Origin: Eubacteriales bacterium
GTDB taxonomy: Bacteria; Bacillota; Clostridia; Lachnospirales; Lachnospiraceae
Direction: 5' to 3'
Length of the DNA: 38,809 nt
NCBI GenBank assembly: GCA_030524745.1
Contig: JAUNGC010000026.1
Location: forward strand, 17,841 to 56,649
Position 1 is the stretch's first letter; every line of letters begins with the position of its first letter. The position numbers and the translations under genes were made by a program. A model generated the notes under the pieces. It was not told the DNA's origin. It made no database searches and was given only the letters and a program-made list of their open reading frames with translations. Shown here piece by piece: positions 1 through 8,465 of the stretch.

Positions 1-48
1 CCCATTGTACGGAAGCCTGCACATCCCATTGTACGGAAGCCTGCATCA
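1..48. repeat. 24-bp tandem repeat inside the TPR gene
   Basis: Two adjacent copies of a 24-base unit beginning CCCATTGTACGG (1-24 and 25-48, nearly identical) encode a repeated VQASVQWD on the minus strand. The array touches the window edge, so its copy number is unknown. Being a multiple of three, it can change length without breaking the frame. Confidence 0.8.
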
Positions 49-1099
49 CCCTGGAAACATCCTCCTGATATTCGGCATCGTCTCCGCCGTATACGGGCTG
101 CTGTACCGAAGCTGCCTGCGGCATGACCGGCGCCTGCTGTATAACCGGTTCCTCCCGGCGCATCTGCGCTCCCTGTAAGCCCGGATCTATCCGCTGCATT
201 CCGGCTTCCGGCCGTATAACAGCAGGCTCTTCTTCCGACCGTATAGCAGCAGGCTCTTCTTTCGGCAGATTCTCCGATTCCTCCTGCGGTTCCATCACTT
301 CTTTCATGCTTTCCGCCAAAGCCGCCTGCAAATTGATGGTATTATACTGCCCCATATCCATGGGCTTCACATGAATGTCCAATTCCTCTTCTTTTACCGG
401 CGCTTCCTGAGGAACGGCAACGTCCGCGACAGCCTGCTTCTCCGGCTTTCCAACGGGTTCCTCTGCCTCCTGCGCTTCCTCATGCCTTCCGAACATCCTG
501 TCATATGCCTGTTGCTGCGCAGGGGACAGAGGCGCGTAACGCCGTTTCAGCTCCATCGCCTTCGCCACATATTTTCCTTCTCCAAACCAGAGAATCAACT
601 GATCGCACTCTTCCACACACTCCGTTGCAAGTCCGACGCGGCTGTACAGATTCGCCAGTTCATAAGCCCATTTCTCGCTGTACTCCCGTTTCTTATATTC
701 CTTTAAGACAGCAATCCTTTCATCCAGACTGATATCCTGCGCTTCATAAATCTTGTACAGCAGAATATATTTGCTGTTATCATTGGGCGCCAATTGTACA
801 AATTCTTTGTAATACTCCACAGCTTCCACAACCTGTCCCATCTTAATGGTCAGATCACAAAGAGAATATAAAATTCTTCTGTTCTGCGGACTCTGGGCGC
901 TCGCCAAAAGCAGGATTTCCTTCGCATCTTCAAATCTTCTGTTGACCTTATAAACATCGCTGATAATTCCCAGCGTCGAAACGTTGCGGACTTTTTTCCA
1001 GTCGATCGTATCCGCTACCTGGGCGGCTTCCTGAAAGCGTCCCTTTCTGTTCAGCGTTTTAATCTCTTCCAACCGTAACTTGTACTCGTATTTATCCAA
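1..1099 (-). CDS. TPR-repeat protein, N-terminal part (runs off left edge)
   Basis: An open frame of about 366 codons runs leftward without a stop to the window edge. The start chosen is a TTG at 1097-1099 (MDKYEYKLRLEEIK), preceded by AGGTG six bases upstream. Residues 1 to about 220 are helical and TPR-like: they hold repeated motifs of the type RFEDAKEILLLA and QVVEAVEYYKEFVQLAP. They are followed by a Pro/Glu/Gln-rich linker with two short tandem duplications, at 212-265 (unit EEPAAIR) and 1-48 (unit VQASVQWD). From memory, similar Lachnospiraceae proteins have this TPR head, and some carry an AAA-type ATPase domain after the linker. Here that part lies outside the window. It is probably a cytoplasmic scaffold; function unknown. 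Coding is certain, the exact start less so. Confidence 0.8.
   Translation of the reverse strand, partial: MDKYEYKLRLEEIKTLNRKGRFQEAAQVADTIDWKKVRNVSTLGIISDVYKVNRRFEDAKEILLLASAQSPQNRRILYSLCDLTIKMGQVVEAVEYYKEFVQLAPNDNSKYILLYKIYEAQDISLDERIAVLKEYKKREYSEKWAYELANLYSRVGLATECVEECDQLILWFGEGKYVAKAMELKRRYAPLSPAQQQAYDRMFGRHEEAQEAEEPVGKPEKQAVADVAVPQEAPVKEEELDIHVKPMDMGQYNTINLQAALAESMKEVMEPQEESENLPKEEPAAIRSEEEPAVIRPEAGMQRIDPGLQGAQMRREEPVIQQAPVMPQAASVQQPVYGGDDAEYQEDVSRVMQASVQWDVQASVQW
212..265. repeat. 27-bp tandem repeat in linker of TPR gene
   Basis: Two 27-base units containing AGCAGGCTCTTC lie head to tail. They encode two copies of an E-E-P-A-(A/V)-I-R segment on the minus strand, in the low-complexity linker after the TPR region. 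Confidence 0.7.
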
Positions 1100-1356
1100 G
1101 GTACTCACCTCATAAATCCCATCTTTTTGTGTCTTTGCCCGGTCCGGCGGAAACTCTTTTATTCCCCGCAGAAACCACATGATCGTTATTTCGTCAATTT
1201 TGTAAGGGCAAACCCGCCCACTATTTCACTTTCCTAAGTTTAACATAGGGCATATCGCTTGTCAAAGAAAAACGCGGGTTTCTTCCGGACGGTTTTAAAG
1301 GTGCGGTTCTTATTTTCCGGGAGCAGGGAACAAAAAATAAACGGATTCGGGATTGT

Positions 1357-2862
1357 TCACGGTTTTAAGAGCCATTTTCTTTTCCTGTATTCCGCCGGCG
1401 TAATCCCTACGGTCTCCTTAAAAACCCGTCCGAAATTTTTATAGCTGTCATATCCTACCTTTTCCGCCACCTCGCAGATGCGCAAATCCGTCCGGGTCAA
1501 AAGTTCCTTTGCATTTTCGATCCGCACATCCTTTAAATATTCCAGAAAGGCTTTCCCCGTGTACTTTTTAAAGGTTGCCGAAAAATAAGCATAATTTAAA
1601 GACACATGATTGGAAACCATGGCAAGCGTCAGGGTGGAGGCATAATTCTCCCGGATATACCGGATCGTTTCTTCCATCTCCGGATTTCCCTTATACGCCT
1701 GTCCATATTCCAGCACTTTCGTGTGCAGTTGCAGAATTTGTCCGGTCAGCGACAGCAAATAGCTCCTCATATCCGGGAAGTCCAGAGGATGGTTCGATTT
1801 TTCCATTCTGATAATCGGATCTCCCTCCTGCGGCAGCGCGCTCTCTATTTCCCGCAAATTTCTGTAAACGGTATCGCAGACAGCCTGCAGATAACCAATC
1901 CGGTACCGGGTCAGAATGTCCCGGTGAAATACCTTTGATACATAATCCTTCAGTTCCTCCTCGCTGCAGGAACCGATGATATCCTTGATCCGCTCAATCT
2001 CTCTGTTCGGCACCATAAAATCCTGCTTCAGATCAGCGATGTCCCGGTCCCACAGCATCTTTTTTTGCGGAAACAGATAGTGATGCACATAAATTTCCCG
2101 CGCTTCCAAAAATGCCTCCCGCAGCGTATCCGCGCCCTGACGCCGTCCGGCAACTGCCATTTTAACGGAATCGCGCGCCGTTATTTTTTCTCCCGTTTCC
2201 GCCGCTTCTTTTCCGTTGGGAAACAGGAAAAAAATGGTCCGCCTGTTTTCCCCTAAAAAAGCATAGGGAGTTTCCCTGACTTCTTCCCACACCGCCATCA
2301 CCTCTTCCGGTTCGATATCCTTTGGAAATCCCGCCAGCGCAAGATGATACCCGCTGCATATAAAAGGATATCTCTCTTCTATCTGTGAAAGCGTCCGCTC
2401 ATCCGTTTTTCCTTCTTCCAGCATTCCGTATACCCGACTCTCAAACCGCTTTCGTATGGCTTGGCCTTCCATATCCCGCATTGCCATTTGCTCCGTTCCC
2501 AGCCGGAAAAGAAGCTGCTGCAGCTTTTTGCGCTCCACAGGCTTCAGTAAATATCCTTTCGCGCCAAGTTCCAACGCCCTTTGCGCATATTTGAAGTCAT
2601 CGTATCCGCTGATCACAATGAATTCCACATTCTGCATGTTTTCCCTGACGCGCTCCATCAGAATGAGGCCGTCCATATCCGGCATCCGGATATCGGACAC
2701 CACGATATCCACGGTCTGCTCCTGCATGATCCGCAGCGCTTCCAGACCGTTTTGCGCCGTAAATACCCGCTCAAGCGCGAAGGGCAGTTTCATATTTTCA
2801 ATCATCGCCTTGATACCGGCCCTGATTTTCGCCTGATCGTCCACCACCAGAATCCGCAGCAT
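1357..2862 (-). CDS. YesN-type response regulator, receiver plus AraC HTH
   Basis: A 501-residue transcriptional regulator and the partner of the sensor kinase just upstream. The start is the ATG giving MLRILVVDDQ, preceded by a GGGGGA ribosome site; the longer frame from 2907 would overlap the kinase and adds no conserved sequence. Residues 1-125 form a CheY-like receiver with acidic pocket D8-D9, phospho-acceptor D57 (VVSDIRMPDMDG) and the Lys of GYLLKP. The middle is a variable region. The last 100 residues form an AraC double helix-turn-helix (LNYAYFSATFKKYTGKAF and GYDSYKNFGRVFKE). Last gene of the sugar-transport operon, 16 bases after the kinase stop. It probably activates the transporter and possibly the divergent GH16 gene, sensing a glycan through YesM. 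Confidence 0.95.
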   Translation of the reverse strand: MLRILVVDDQAKIRAGIKAMIENMKLPFALERVFTAQNGLEALRIMQEQTVDIVVSDIRMPDMDGLILMERVRENMQNVEFIVISGYDDFKYAQRALELGAKGYLLKPVERKKLQQLLFRLGTEQMAMRDMEGQAIRKRFESRVYGMLEEGKTDERTLSQIEERYPFICSGYHLALAGFPKDIEPEEVMAVWEEVRETPYAFLGENRRTIFFLFPNGKEAAETGEKITARDSVKMAVAGRRQGADTLREAFLEAREIYVHHYLFPQKKMLWDRDIADLKQDFMVPNREIERIKDIIGSCSEEELKDYVSKVFHRDILTRYRIGYLQAVCDTVYRNLREIESALPQEGDPIIRMEKSNHPLDFPDMRSYLLSLTGQILQLHTKVLEYGQAYKGNPEMEETIRYIRENYASTLTLAMVSNHVSLNYAYFSATFKKYTGKAFLEYLKDVRIENAKELLTRTDLRICEVAEKVGYDSYKNFGRVFKETVGITPAEYRKRKWLLKP

Positions 2863-2878
2863 TTTCCCGTCCCCCTTT

Positions 2879-4666
2879 TTACCAACCGCCCAGGTTGTTC
2901 TGCACATTGGGCATCACAACTTTCACCTGTGTGCAGACTCCTTCCCGGCTTTCCAGCACAATTCCGTATTCCACTCCATAATTCATCTGCAGCCGCTTGT
3001 GTACATTGACAATCCCAATCCCGTTTTTTCCGATTATCAGGCTTTCATCTTCATATCCCTGCAGCACGCGATTGATCCGCATGAGACGCTCCTTTTCAAT
3101 GCCGGCGCCGTCGTCTGTCACCTGCAGCACAAGCACTCTTCCGTTTTCAACCGCACTGAGACTGATGTGAACGGATTTTCCACCTTTTGGAATGCCATGC
3201 ACCACGCAGTTTTCCACCAGCGGCTGCAGGCACAGCTTCGGAATATCGGTATCCAGAAATCGTTCCTGAATCCTGATCGTCAATTCCACCTGATATTCGT
3301 TAATCATATTGATGAAAAAAACATATTTTTTTATGCTTTCCAACTCTTCCCGCAGAGACACCGTTTTGGATTTCCAACTCATCTGATACCGCATCAGATT
3401 TCCCAGCGATACCAGCGTATCCGCGACATCGCACTGACCTTCCACCTCCGCCATCATGCGGATGCTCTCCAGCGCATTATACAGAAAGTGACTGTTAATC
3501 TGGCTTTGAAGCGCATTGAGCTGCGCATCTTTGGCCGCCGTCTCCCGCTCCACATTCTGCCGGATCAATTCCTCCATCCGCTCCAGCATCCGATTAAAGC
3601 TTTCGGATATCTGATCCAGTTCATCTCCGTCCTCCCGTTGGGGCATCCGGATGGAAAGTTCCCCTTTCTGTACCTCCTCCATACCGCTTTTCAGCGCAGT
3701 CAGGCGGGACAACATCTTCCGATATACCAGCGAGGAAACCAGAAAGCAGAGCAACAGCAGACAGAATGCGGCGGCAATGGCGAGCCGGGCCTTTTCCCGG
3801 ATTTCCTCCATCAGCGCCCTTTCTGAGGAAAAACTTATCACATATACTTCAAAATCTTCCAGATACTGATAAACGCCGTAAAATTTCTCTTTTTCATATG
3901 TAAACCAGAAGGATTCGCTTCCCCTGTCCGGTTCCAGCCATTTTTCAAGTTCTTCCGCAAAATCATAGCTTTCCATGCCGTTTCCCAGGATCTGTCCATC
4001 CGACAGGCGCACAACGCAGAAGCTTCCCTCCGGCCGTGCTTCCTTTAAGCTGCCAAAAAATTTCTCGTAAGGAATCCGGATCTCCAATATGCCGACCGGC
4101 GTCGTATCCAGATATACTTCTCTGTAACATGCAAGCTTTCCCTTTGCCTGCTGCGTTACCCCTTCCGGAATATATACCGTCTTCTTCTGCTCATGCAGCC
4201 ATAAATCAAAATCTTTTTCTTCGATCCGGTCATACCGGTAAATAGTATCCCAGATTTCATAAACCTGAGGATTATAAAAATAAAAACCGCCGGATTCCAA
4301 CAGCGAATTGCAGAGAAAAATGTAGCGCATCCTCGCCAGTTCCTGCTGTGAAAATTTTACCAGTTTCAGCCCGTCCTGTCCCATATCGCCATTACAAAAA
4401 CGCAGAAATTCTTTCTGGTTCAAAGCAATCGTGATCGTATTATCTACCAGCATGCCGTTGGCAATCATATCCTTCACCATCGCCTCCACTTCGCTTCTGC
4501 ACTCCCGATATGCTTCCTGATAGGCCGTTTCCCGGCTTTTCTGCAGCCAGACCGACGTCAATATAATGGCGGGCAACATGATAATTCCGGACAAAGCCCA
4601 CACGATTTTGCTGACCAGACTCTGCCTTCTGAAAATTCTCTTCCATTTTTCCGCGATTTTTCTCAT
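2879..4666 (-). CDS. YesM-type sensor histidine kinase
   Basis: A 595-residue membrane histidine kinase. A first membrane helix (about 20-42) and a second (about 293-315) bracket an extracellular sensor domain of some 250 residues. HAMP follows (about 316-370), then the His_kinase motif QINSHFLYNALES with H393 as phospho-acceptor, and an HATPase_c domain (N box LVENCVVHG, G1 box DDGAGIEKE). The usual family motif has Pro where this protein has Ser (QINPHF to QINSHF). The start is supported by GAGGAAA seven bases upstream. It lies after the binding-protein gene and before the response regulator, the usual arrangement for polysaccharide-responsive systems. It presumably autophosphorylates on sensing an oligosaccharide or its bound receptor. 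Confidence 0.95.
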   Translation of the reverse strand: MRKIAEKWKRIFRRQSLVSKIVWALSGIIMLPAIILTSVWLQKSRETAYQEAYRECRSEVEAMVKDMIANGMLVDNTITIALNQKEFLRFCNGDMGQDGLKLVKFSQQELARMRYIFLCNSLLESGGFYFYNPQVYEIWDTIYRYDRIEEKDFDLWLHEQKKTVYIPEGVTQQAKGKLACYREVYLDTTPVGILEIRIPYEKFFGSLKEARPEGSFCVVRLSDGQILGNGMESYDFAEELEKWLEPDRGSESFWFTYEKEKFYGVYQYLEDFEVYVISFSSERALMEEIREKARLAIAAAFCLLLLCFLVSSLVYRKMLSRLTALKSGMEEVQKGELSIRMPQREDGDELDQISESFNRMLERMEELIRQNVERETAAKDAQLNALQSQINSHFLYNALESIRMMAEVEGQCDVADTLVSLGNLMRYQMSWKSKTVSLREELESIKKYVFFINMINEYQVELTIRIQERFLDTDIPKLCLQPLVENCVVHGIPKGGKSVHISLSAVENGRVLVLQVTDDGAGIEKERLMRINRVLQGYEDESLIIGKNGIGIVNVHKRLQMNYGVEYGIVLESREGVCTQVKVVMPNVQNNLGGW

Positions 4667-4730
4667 CTTAATTTCCTCTGTGCCCGCTGCCGTTTTGCTG
4701 CGCTTCTGATGATTCCTTAACGTGCGGCAA

Positions 4731-4762
4731 GACAGCAGACTATCTTCTGATAGTCCGCTGTC
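4731..4762 (-). terminator. Hairpin between binding-protein and kinase genes (attenuator or mRNA stabiliser)
   Basis: GACAGCAGACTATC and GATAGTCCGCTGTC pair over about 14 bases with one mismatch and a four-base loop. In the transcribed (minus) sense it lies just after the binding-protein stop and is followed by TTGCCGC rather than a U-run. A 3-prime stabiliser or partial terminator that makes binding-protein mRNA more abundant than kinase mRNA fits better than a full terminator. Confidence 0.6.
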
Positions 4763-4781
4763 TCAATATCGACCTTTCTGA

Positions 4782-6440
4782 TCAGCCCTTTCTGGCATCC
4801 AGAAGCTGCTGTTTATATGCGACGACAGAATCATAATCATAGCTGTCTCTCGCCTGAATGAATTCCTCAAAAATCCGGTCGAATTCCTCATCCGATCCCG
4901 CTGTAATCAGTTCCGGCAGCACCTCTTCCCATTTCTGGTTTACTCTGGTTGCCGCAATGGCCGCATCGGAATCTCCGGTAGGTTCCAGATTATTATAAAT
5001 ACCTCCGGCAATATATGCATGACTGTTTGCCCAATCATACATCTGTTTGATATATTCCGGCTTTTCAGGACGCCACTGATCCACAATCACGCTGTTTCTG
5101 AGCATCCAGTATGTATCGCCCAATCCATATGTGTTGGAAAATGTCTCCAGATCGCTGTTCATCATTTCCACAAATTCCGGTTTCATAGTGGGCACGCCAT
5201 CCACATAATCATAGGTTTCGCCTTCTACGCCGAGGAAAACATCCCTTTGACCTTCTTCACTGCACATATAGGTTAAAAAGGCGATTGCCCGGTCCGGATT
5301 CTCGCAGTTCTTGCTGATAAAGCAGCTCATCCAGCCATCCAGAGAACCGGGGAAAATGAGCGGCGCGTCGCCATTTTTCCCGGAAGGTCCGTCTATCGCA
5401 ATATAATAGCTATCCGGATTTTCGCTCTGCGCAAGAATCGTATTCGCCTCCTGCATGCCGCTCCATTCACGTAGCATGCAGAAATACTGTCCGTTGTTGG
5501 CCTTTTCTGTCACCTGATCGTCAGAATCCACCAGATAATCGATGCCGATCAGCCCCTCTTCATAAGCCTGACGCAGCGTCTTTAACCATTCCAGATAGTC
5601 CGGATCGGTGGTACGGTCATAAATTTCTCCGTCCTTCTCATAGGGCACCGCCAGGAAATTTTGCAGGAACGTGGAGAGACCGTAGCCGGAACCGCCCTGC
5701 GCATAGAAAGGCGTAATGTTCACTCCCTTATAAGTGCTGTAATTTTCCTTTAACTGCCGCAGCGCTTCCAGAAATCCTTCCGGGGTTGTCATATCGGGGC
5801 TTCCCATTTCTTCATAAAGATCCTTTCTTACAAGGAAGGTCTGTGTAGCCGCCGTCATGCCGGTCTGCGCCATCTGCTCTTCGCCATAGGCATCATTGGG
5901 AACGCAATACAAATTGCCGTCTTCTTTCGTATGCCATTTGATGATACTTCCGTCCACCACCTGATAAAAGTAAGGATCATATTCATCAGCCAGTTCGTTG
6001 AGACTATACACATAGCCGCCTTCATACAGCTTATTGTAGGAGGTTTCCCAGCTTCCAAGCGAAATCAGATCCGGCAGATCCCCGCTGATCATCATCAGGG
6101 AAAGTTCTTCATTCACATCGCCTGTAGGAGTCACAATTTCCACATTCACGCCGGTTTTTTCCGTAATGTTTTCAGACACCAGATTGTTTCCCCAGGTGTA
6201 AGGATACCAGGAAGCCCCCACAAACCAGGTCAGATCCACCGGAGACGTATCCTTTTTCCAGGCCGGTCCGTCTGCCTCTGCCGCTGCGCTCTCCTCCGCC
6301 GTTTCTTCCTCCTGCACGGCCGCCGCGCCGTCCTGTTCCTGCACCGTTTCCGCACTCTGCCCGTTTCCGCCGCATCCTGCCAGAGAAGCAAGCATTCCCG
6401 CGCAAAGCAGCACAGCCAAAATCTTTTTGTACTTTTTCAT
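4782..6440 (-). CDS. Extracellular solute-binding lipoprotein of a carbohydrate ABC transporter
   Basis: A 552-residue substrate receptor of the LplA/family-1 type. The start is the ATG giving MKKYKKILAVLL, with AGGAGG upstream; the longer frame from 6479 runs through that ribosome site. The signal peptide ends in a lipobox LAGC with lipidated C23, followed by an acidic Ala/Glu-rich tether. The body has features of large oligosaccharide-binding proteins (for example DLTWFVGASWYPYTWGNNL and the C-terminal EFDRIFEEFIQARDSYDYDS). It follows the two permease genes, 35 bases after the second. It should capture an oligosaccharide outside the cell for import. No ATPase is encoded nearby, so a shared MsmX-type ATPase elsewhere is likely. 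Confidence 0.94.
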   Translation of the reverse strand: MKKYKKILAVLLCAGMLASLAGCGGNGQSAETVQEQDGAAAVQEEETAEESAAAEADGPAWKKDTSPVDLTWFVGASWYPYTWGNNLVSENITEKTGVNVEIVTPTGDVNEELSLMMISGDLPDLISLGSWETSYNKLYEGGYVYSLNELADEYDPYFYQVVDGSIIKWHTKEDGNLYCVPNDAYGEEQMAQTGMTAATQTFLVRKDLYEEMGSPDMTTPEGFLEALRQLKENYSTYKGVNITPFYAQGGSGYGLSTFLQNFLAVPYEKDGEIYDRTTDPDYLEWLKTLRQAYEEGLIGIDYLVDSDDQVTEKANNGQYFCMLREWSGMQEANTILAQSENPDSYYIAIDGPSGKNGDAPLIFPGSLDGWMSCFISKNCENPDRAIAFLTYMCSEEGQRDVFLGVEGETYDYVDGVPTMKPEFVEMMNSDLETFSNTYGLGDTYWMLRNSVIVDQWRPEKPEYIKQMYDWANSHAYIAGGIYNNLEPTGDSDAAIAATRVNQKWEEVLPELITAGSDEEFDRIFEEFIQARDSYDYDSVVAYKQQLLDARKG

Positions 6441-6475
6441 GTAAAGTACCTCCTTCTTTATTTTATCAGGCTTTT

Positions 6476-7363
6476 TCAACCTTTAATAGCCCCTATCATG
6501 ACGCCCTTCACCAGATATTTCTGAATAAATGGATAAATGCAAATAATCGGCAGCGTCGCAATCACCATGGAAGCAAATTTAATCGTAACCGAGGGGGCCG
6601 AGCCGCCCAGGGCAAGCATCGCCTGCTGCTGCTGGGAAGTCATGGAACTTTCCGCCAGCACCTTATAGAGAATCGTCTGCAGCGGCTGCAGGGATTTGTC
6701 CCGGATATAGATAATTCCCTGATAATAGTCATTCCAGTGATACACGCCGGCAAACAACACGATCGTGGCGATGACCGCCTTACAGTTCGGCATCAGAATC
6801 CGCCAGAAAATGCGGTATTCCGACGCGCCGTCTATCTTCGCGCTTTCCATCAGGCTTTCCGGTATGGTCCTGAAGAAACTGATGAAAACCACCATATCGT
6901 AGAAAGTGAACATTCCCGGAAGCACAAATACCCAAAAAGAATTATACAGATGCAGCTTGAGCATCAGAATGAAGTTAGGAATCAATCCGCCGTTAAAGAA
7001 CATGGTCACCATGGCAATTTTCATATAAACCTTTTTCCCGATCAGATCATTTCTGCTCATGGCGTAAGCGACCATTGCGGTAAAAATCACATGCACGGCG
7101 GTAGCGACAACCGTTCTCAGCACGGATACCAAAAAGCCGCTCAGAATATATTCGTTCTGAAATACCACCTGATAGCTGTCCAGACTGACCGAAGAGGGCC
7201 ACCACGCCACCGCTCCCAGCCGCGCCGTATCGGAAGCCGCCACCGAATTTGCCACAATATACCACATGGGATAAAGGGTGATAAAGCAGACCCCGGCCAT
7301 GACCAGCGCCAGTGCATAATCGAACGCCGTATAATGCCCCAGTTTTCTCATTTTCGCTTTCAT
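6476..7363 (-). CDS. Carbohydrate ABC transporter permease (LplC/YtcP type)
   Basis: A 295-residue inner-membrane permease with about six membrane helices. The MalG-like coupling loop reads ESLMESAKIDGASEYRIFWRILMPNCKAV cut short here as EAA-type motif MESAKIDGA...ILMP. The C terminus KGVMIGAIKG is typical of the LplC/YtcP branch. AGGAGG lies six bases upstream of the ATG. It starts 10 bases after the upstream permease gene ends and should form the heterodimeric channel with it. It serves the binding protein encoded next. Confidence 0.95.
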   Translation of the reverse strand: MKAKMRKLGHYTAFDYALALVMAGVCFITLYPMWYIVANSVAASDTARLGAVAWWPSSVSLDSYQVVFQNEYILSGFLVSVLRTVVATAVHVIFTAMVAYAMSRNDLIGKKVYMKIAMVTMFFNGGLIPNFILMLKLHLYNSFWVFVLPGMFTFYDMVVFISFFRTIPESLMESAKIDGASEYRIFWRILMPNCKAVIATIVLFAGVYHWNDYYQGIIYIRDKSLQPLQTILYKVLAESSMTSQQQQAMLALGGSAPSVTIKFASMVIATLPIICIYPFIQKYLVKGVMIGAIKG

Positions 7364-7372
7364 CGGCCCCTC

Positions 7373-8293
7373 CTAAATAATGGTTTCTCCCGTCAGTTTT
7401 TTTGACACGAAATTACACAGTTGCAGCAGTCCGAAAGCAATTATGCTCCGGAAAAACAGAACCGAGGTGGAAAAGGAATAGCGCCCCTGTCCCAGACCCA
7501 TGTTGTAAATATAGAGATCTATGGTCTCCGCTTTCGGCATATTCGCAGAATTTTTCATAAAAAATATCTGATCGAAATTGCTGCCCAGACAGTTGCTCAC
7601 CTGTAAGATGAACAGGATTGCCACCGTCGGCCGGATACACTGCAATGTGATATGCCTCATTTTCTGCCAGCGGTTTGCGCCGTCCAGTTCAGCGGCCTCA
7701 TACAGCCCCGGATCAATGCCGGCTATTGCGGCAAGATAGATAATGGCGCTCCAGCCGGTCTCCTTTACGATATCCGAAAGAAAAGCGATTCCCCAGAAAT
7801 AATCCGGATTCCCGTTATACAAAACCGGTCTGCTCTGTAAGTGGAGCGCCATCATCAACTGATTGATAATGCCGGATTCCGACAGCCAGTTCAGCAGGAT
7901 TCCGCCGAAAATCGCCCAGGAAATAAAATGCGGAAGATAGGAGATTGTCTGCACCACTTTTTTGAATCTTGCGCTTTTCATTTCATTCAATAACAATGCG
8001 AAAAAGATCGGGATAAAAAATCCGATGCAGATTTTCAGGGCGCTCATGCCCAGCGTATTCACAACAGACCGCCAGAAGCGATCGTCCGCCAAAAAAGCCT
8101 TAAAGTGCTTTAAACCAACCCATTCATTCTGAAACAGCGGAACCGATATATCATAATTCATAAAAGAAATAACCAGATATACCAGCGGAATATAGGAAAA
8201 GACCGCCATCCATAAAAGGCCCGGCCAAACCATACTTTGCAACTGCCATTGCCGGATCAATAGCTTCATTTTCTTTTTTGCTTTGTTCATCAT
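7373..8293 (-). CDS. Carbohydrate ABC transporter permease (LplB/YteP type)
   Basis: A 306-residue membrane permease and first gene of the operon. It has a basic N terminus, about six membrane helices, and the EAA coupling loop YEAAELDGANRWQKMRHITL. The end GETII is usual for the LplB group. AGGAGG precedes two adjacent ATG codons (8293 and 8290); either could be used. The gene is divergent from the GH16 gene, with the regulatory region between them. With the second permease it forms the membrane part of the oligosaccharide importer. Which sugar is carried cannot be read from the sequence; the GH16 neighbour suggests a beta-glucan fragment. Confidence 0.95.
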   Translation of the reverse strand: MMNKAKKKMKLLIRQWQLQSMVWPGLLWMAVFSYIPLVYLVISFMNYDISVPLFQNEWVGLKHFKAFLADDRFWRSVVNTLGMSALKICIGFFIPIFFALLLNEMKSARFKKVVQTISYLPHFISWAIFGGILLNWLSESGIINQLMMALHLQSRPVLYNGNPDYFWGIAFLSDIVKETGWSAIIYLAAIAGIDPGLYEAAELDGANRWQKMRHITLQCIRPTVAILFILQVSNCLGSNFDQIFFMKNSANMPKAETIDLYIYNMGLGQGRYSFSTSVLFFRSIIAFGLLQLCNFVSKKLTGETII

Positions 8294-8346
8294 CCCTGCC
8301 TCCTGTTATCAGTGTAACAAAAGGATTTTCGGGAAAAAACATCGGT

Positions 8347-8375
8347 ATTTTGGATTTTATCTCAGAATTTTGGAT
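8347..8375. promoter_or_regulatory. Pair of direct repeats, possible YesN/AraC-type operator
   Basis: ATTTTGGAT occurs at 8347-8355 and again at 8367-8375, exactly 20 bases apart. It lies between the divergent transport operon and the GH16 gene and ends five bases before the GH16 -35 box. AraC-family dimers often bind direct half-sites about two helical turns apart next to the -35 box, so this is a plausible YesN site. Inference only. Confidence 0.45.
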
Positions 8376-8379
8376 CGCA

Positions 8380-8408
8380 TTGACTTCCTTAAACGGATTT
8401 CATAAACT
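8380..8408 (+). promoter_or_regulatory. Predicted sigma-A promoter of the GH16 gene
   Basis: TTGACT (8380-8385), a 17-base spacer and TAAACT (8403-8408). Transcription should start near 8415, giving a leader of about 50 bases before the chosen ATG at 8466. This also argues against the in-frame ATG at 8415, which would be at the 5-prime end with no ribosome site. Confidence 0.6.
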
Positions 8409-8465
8409 TCAGATATGACATTAGAATATGGCATTAAAGCAGCAGCAGAAACGGAGGATTCACAG

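Noticed and set aside
1267-1300. Possible further copy of the 9.3-kb palindromic element (AAAAACGCG and TCCGGACGGTTTTAAA)
   Set aside because: Only short pieces match and their order differs, so chance similarity is more likely.
8294-8465. Promoter for the transporter operon
   Set aside because: TACACT and TAAAAT -10-like boxes exist on the minus strand, but none has an acceptable -35 box or a sensible leader length; a YesN-dependent promoter may lack a -35 box.
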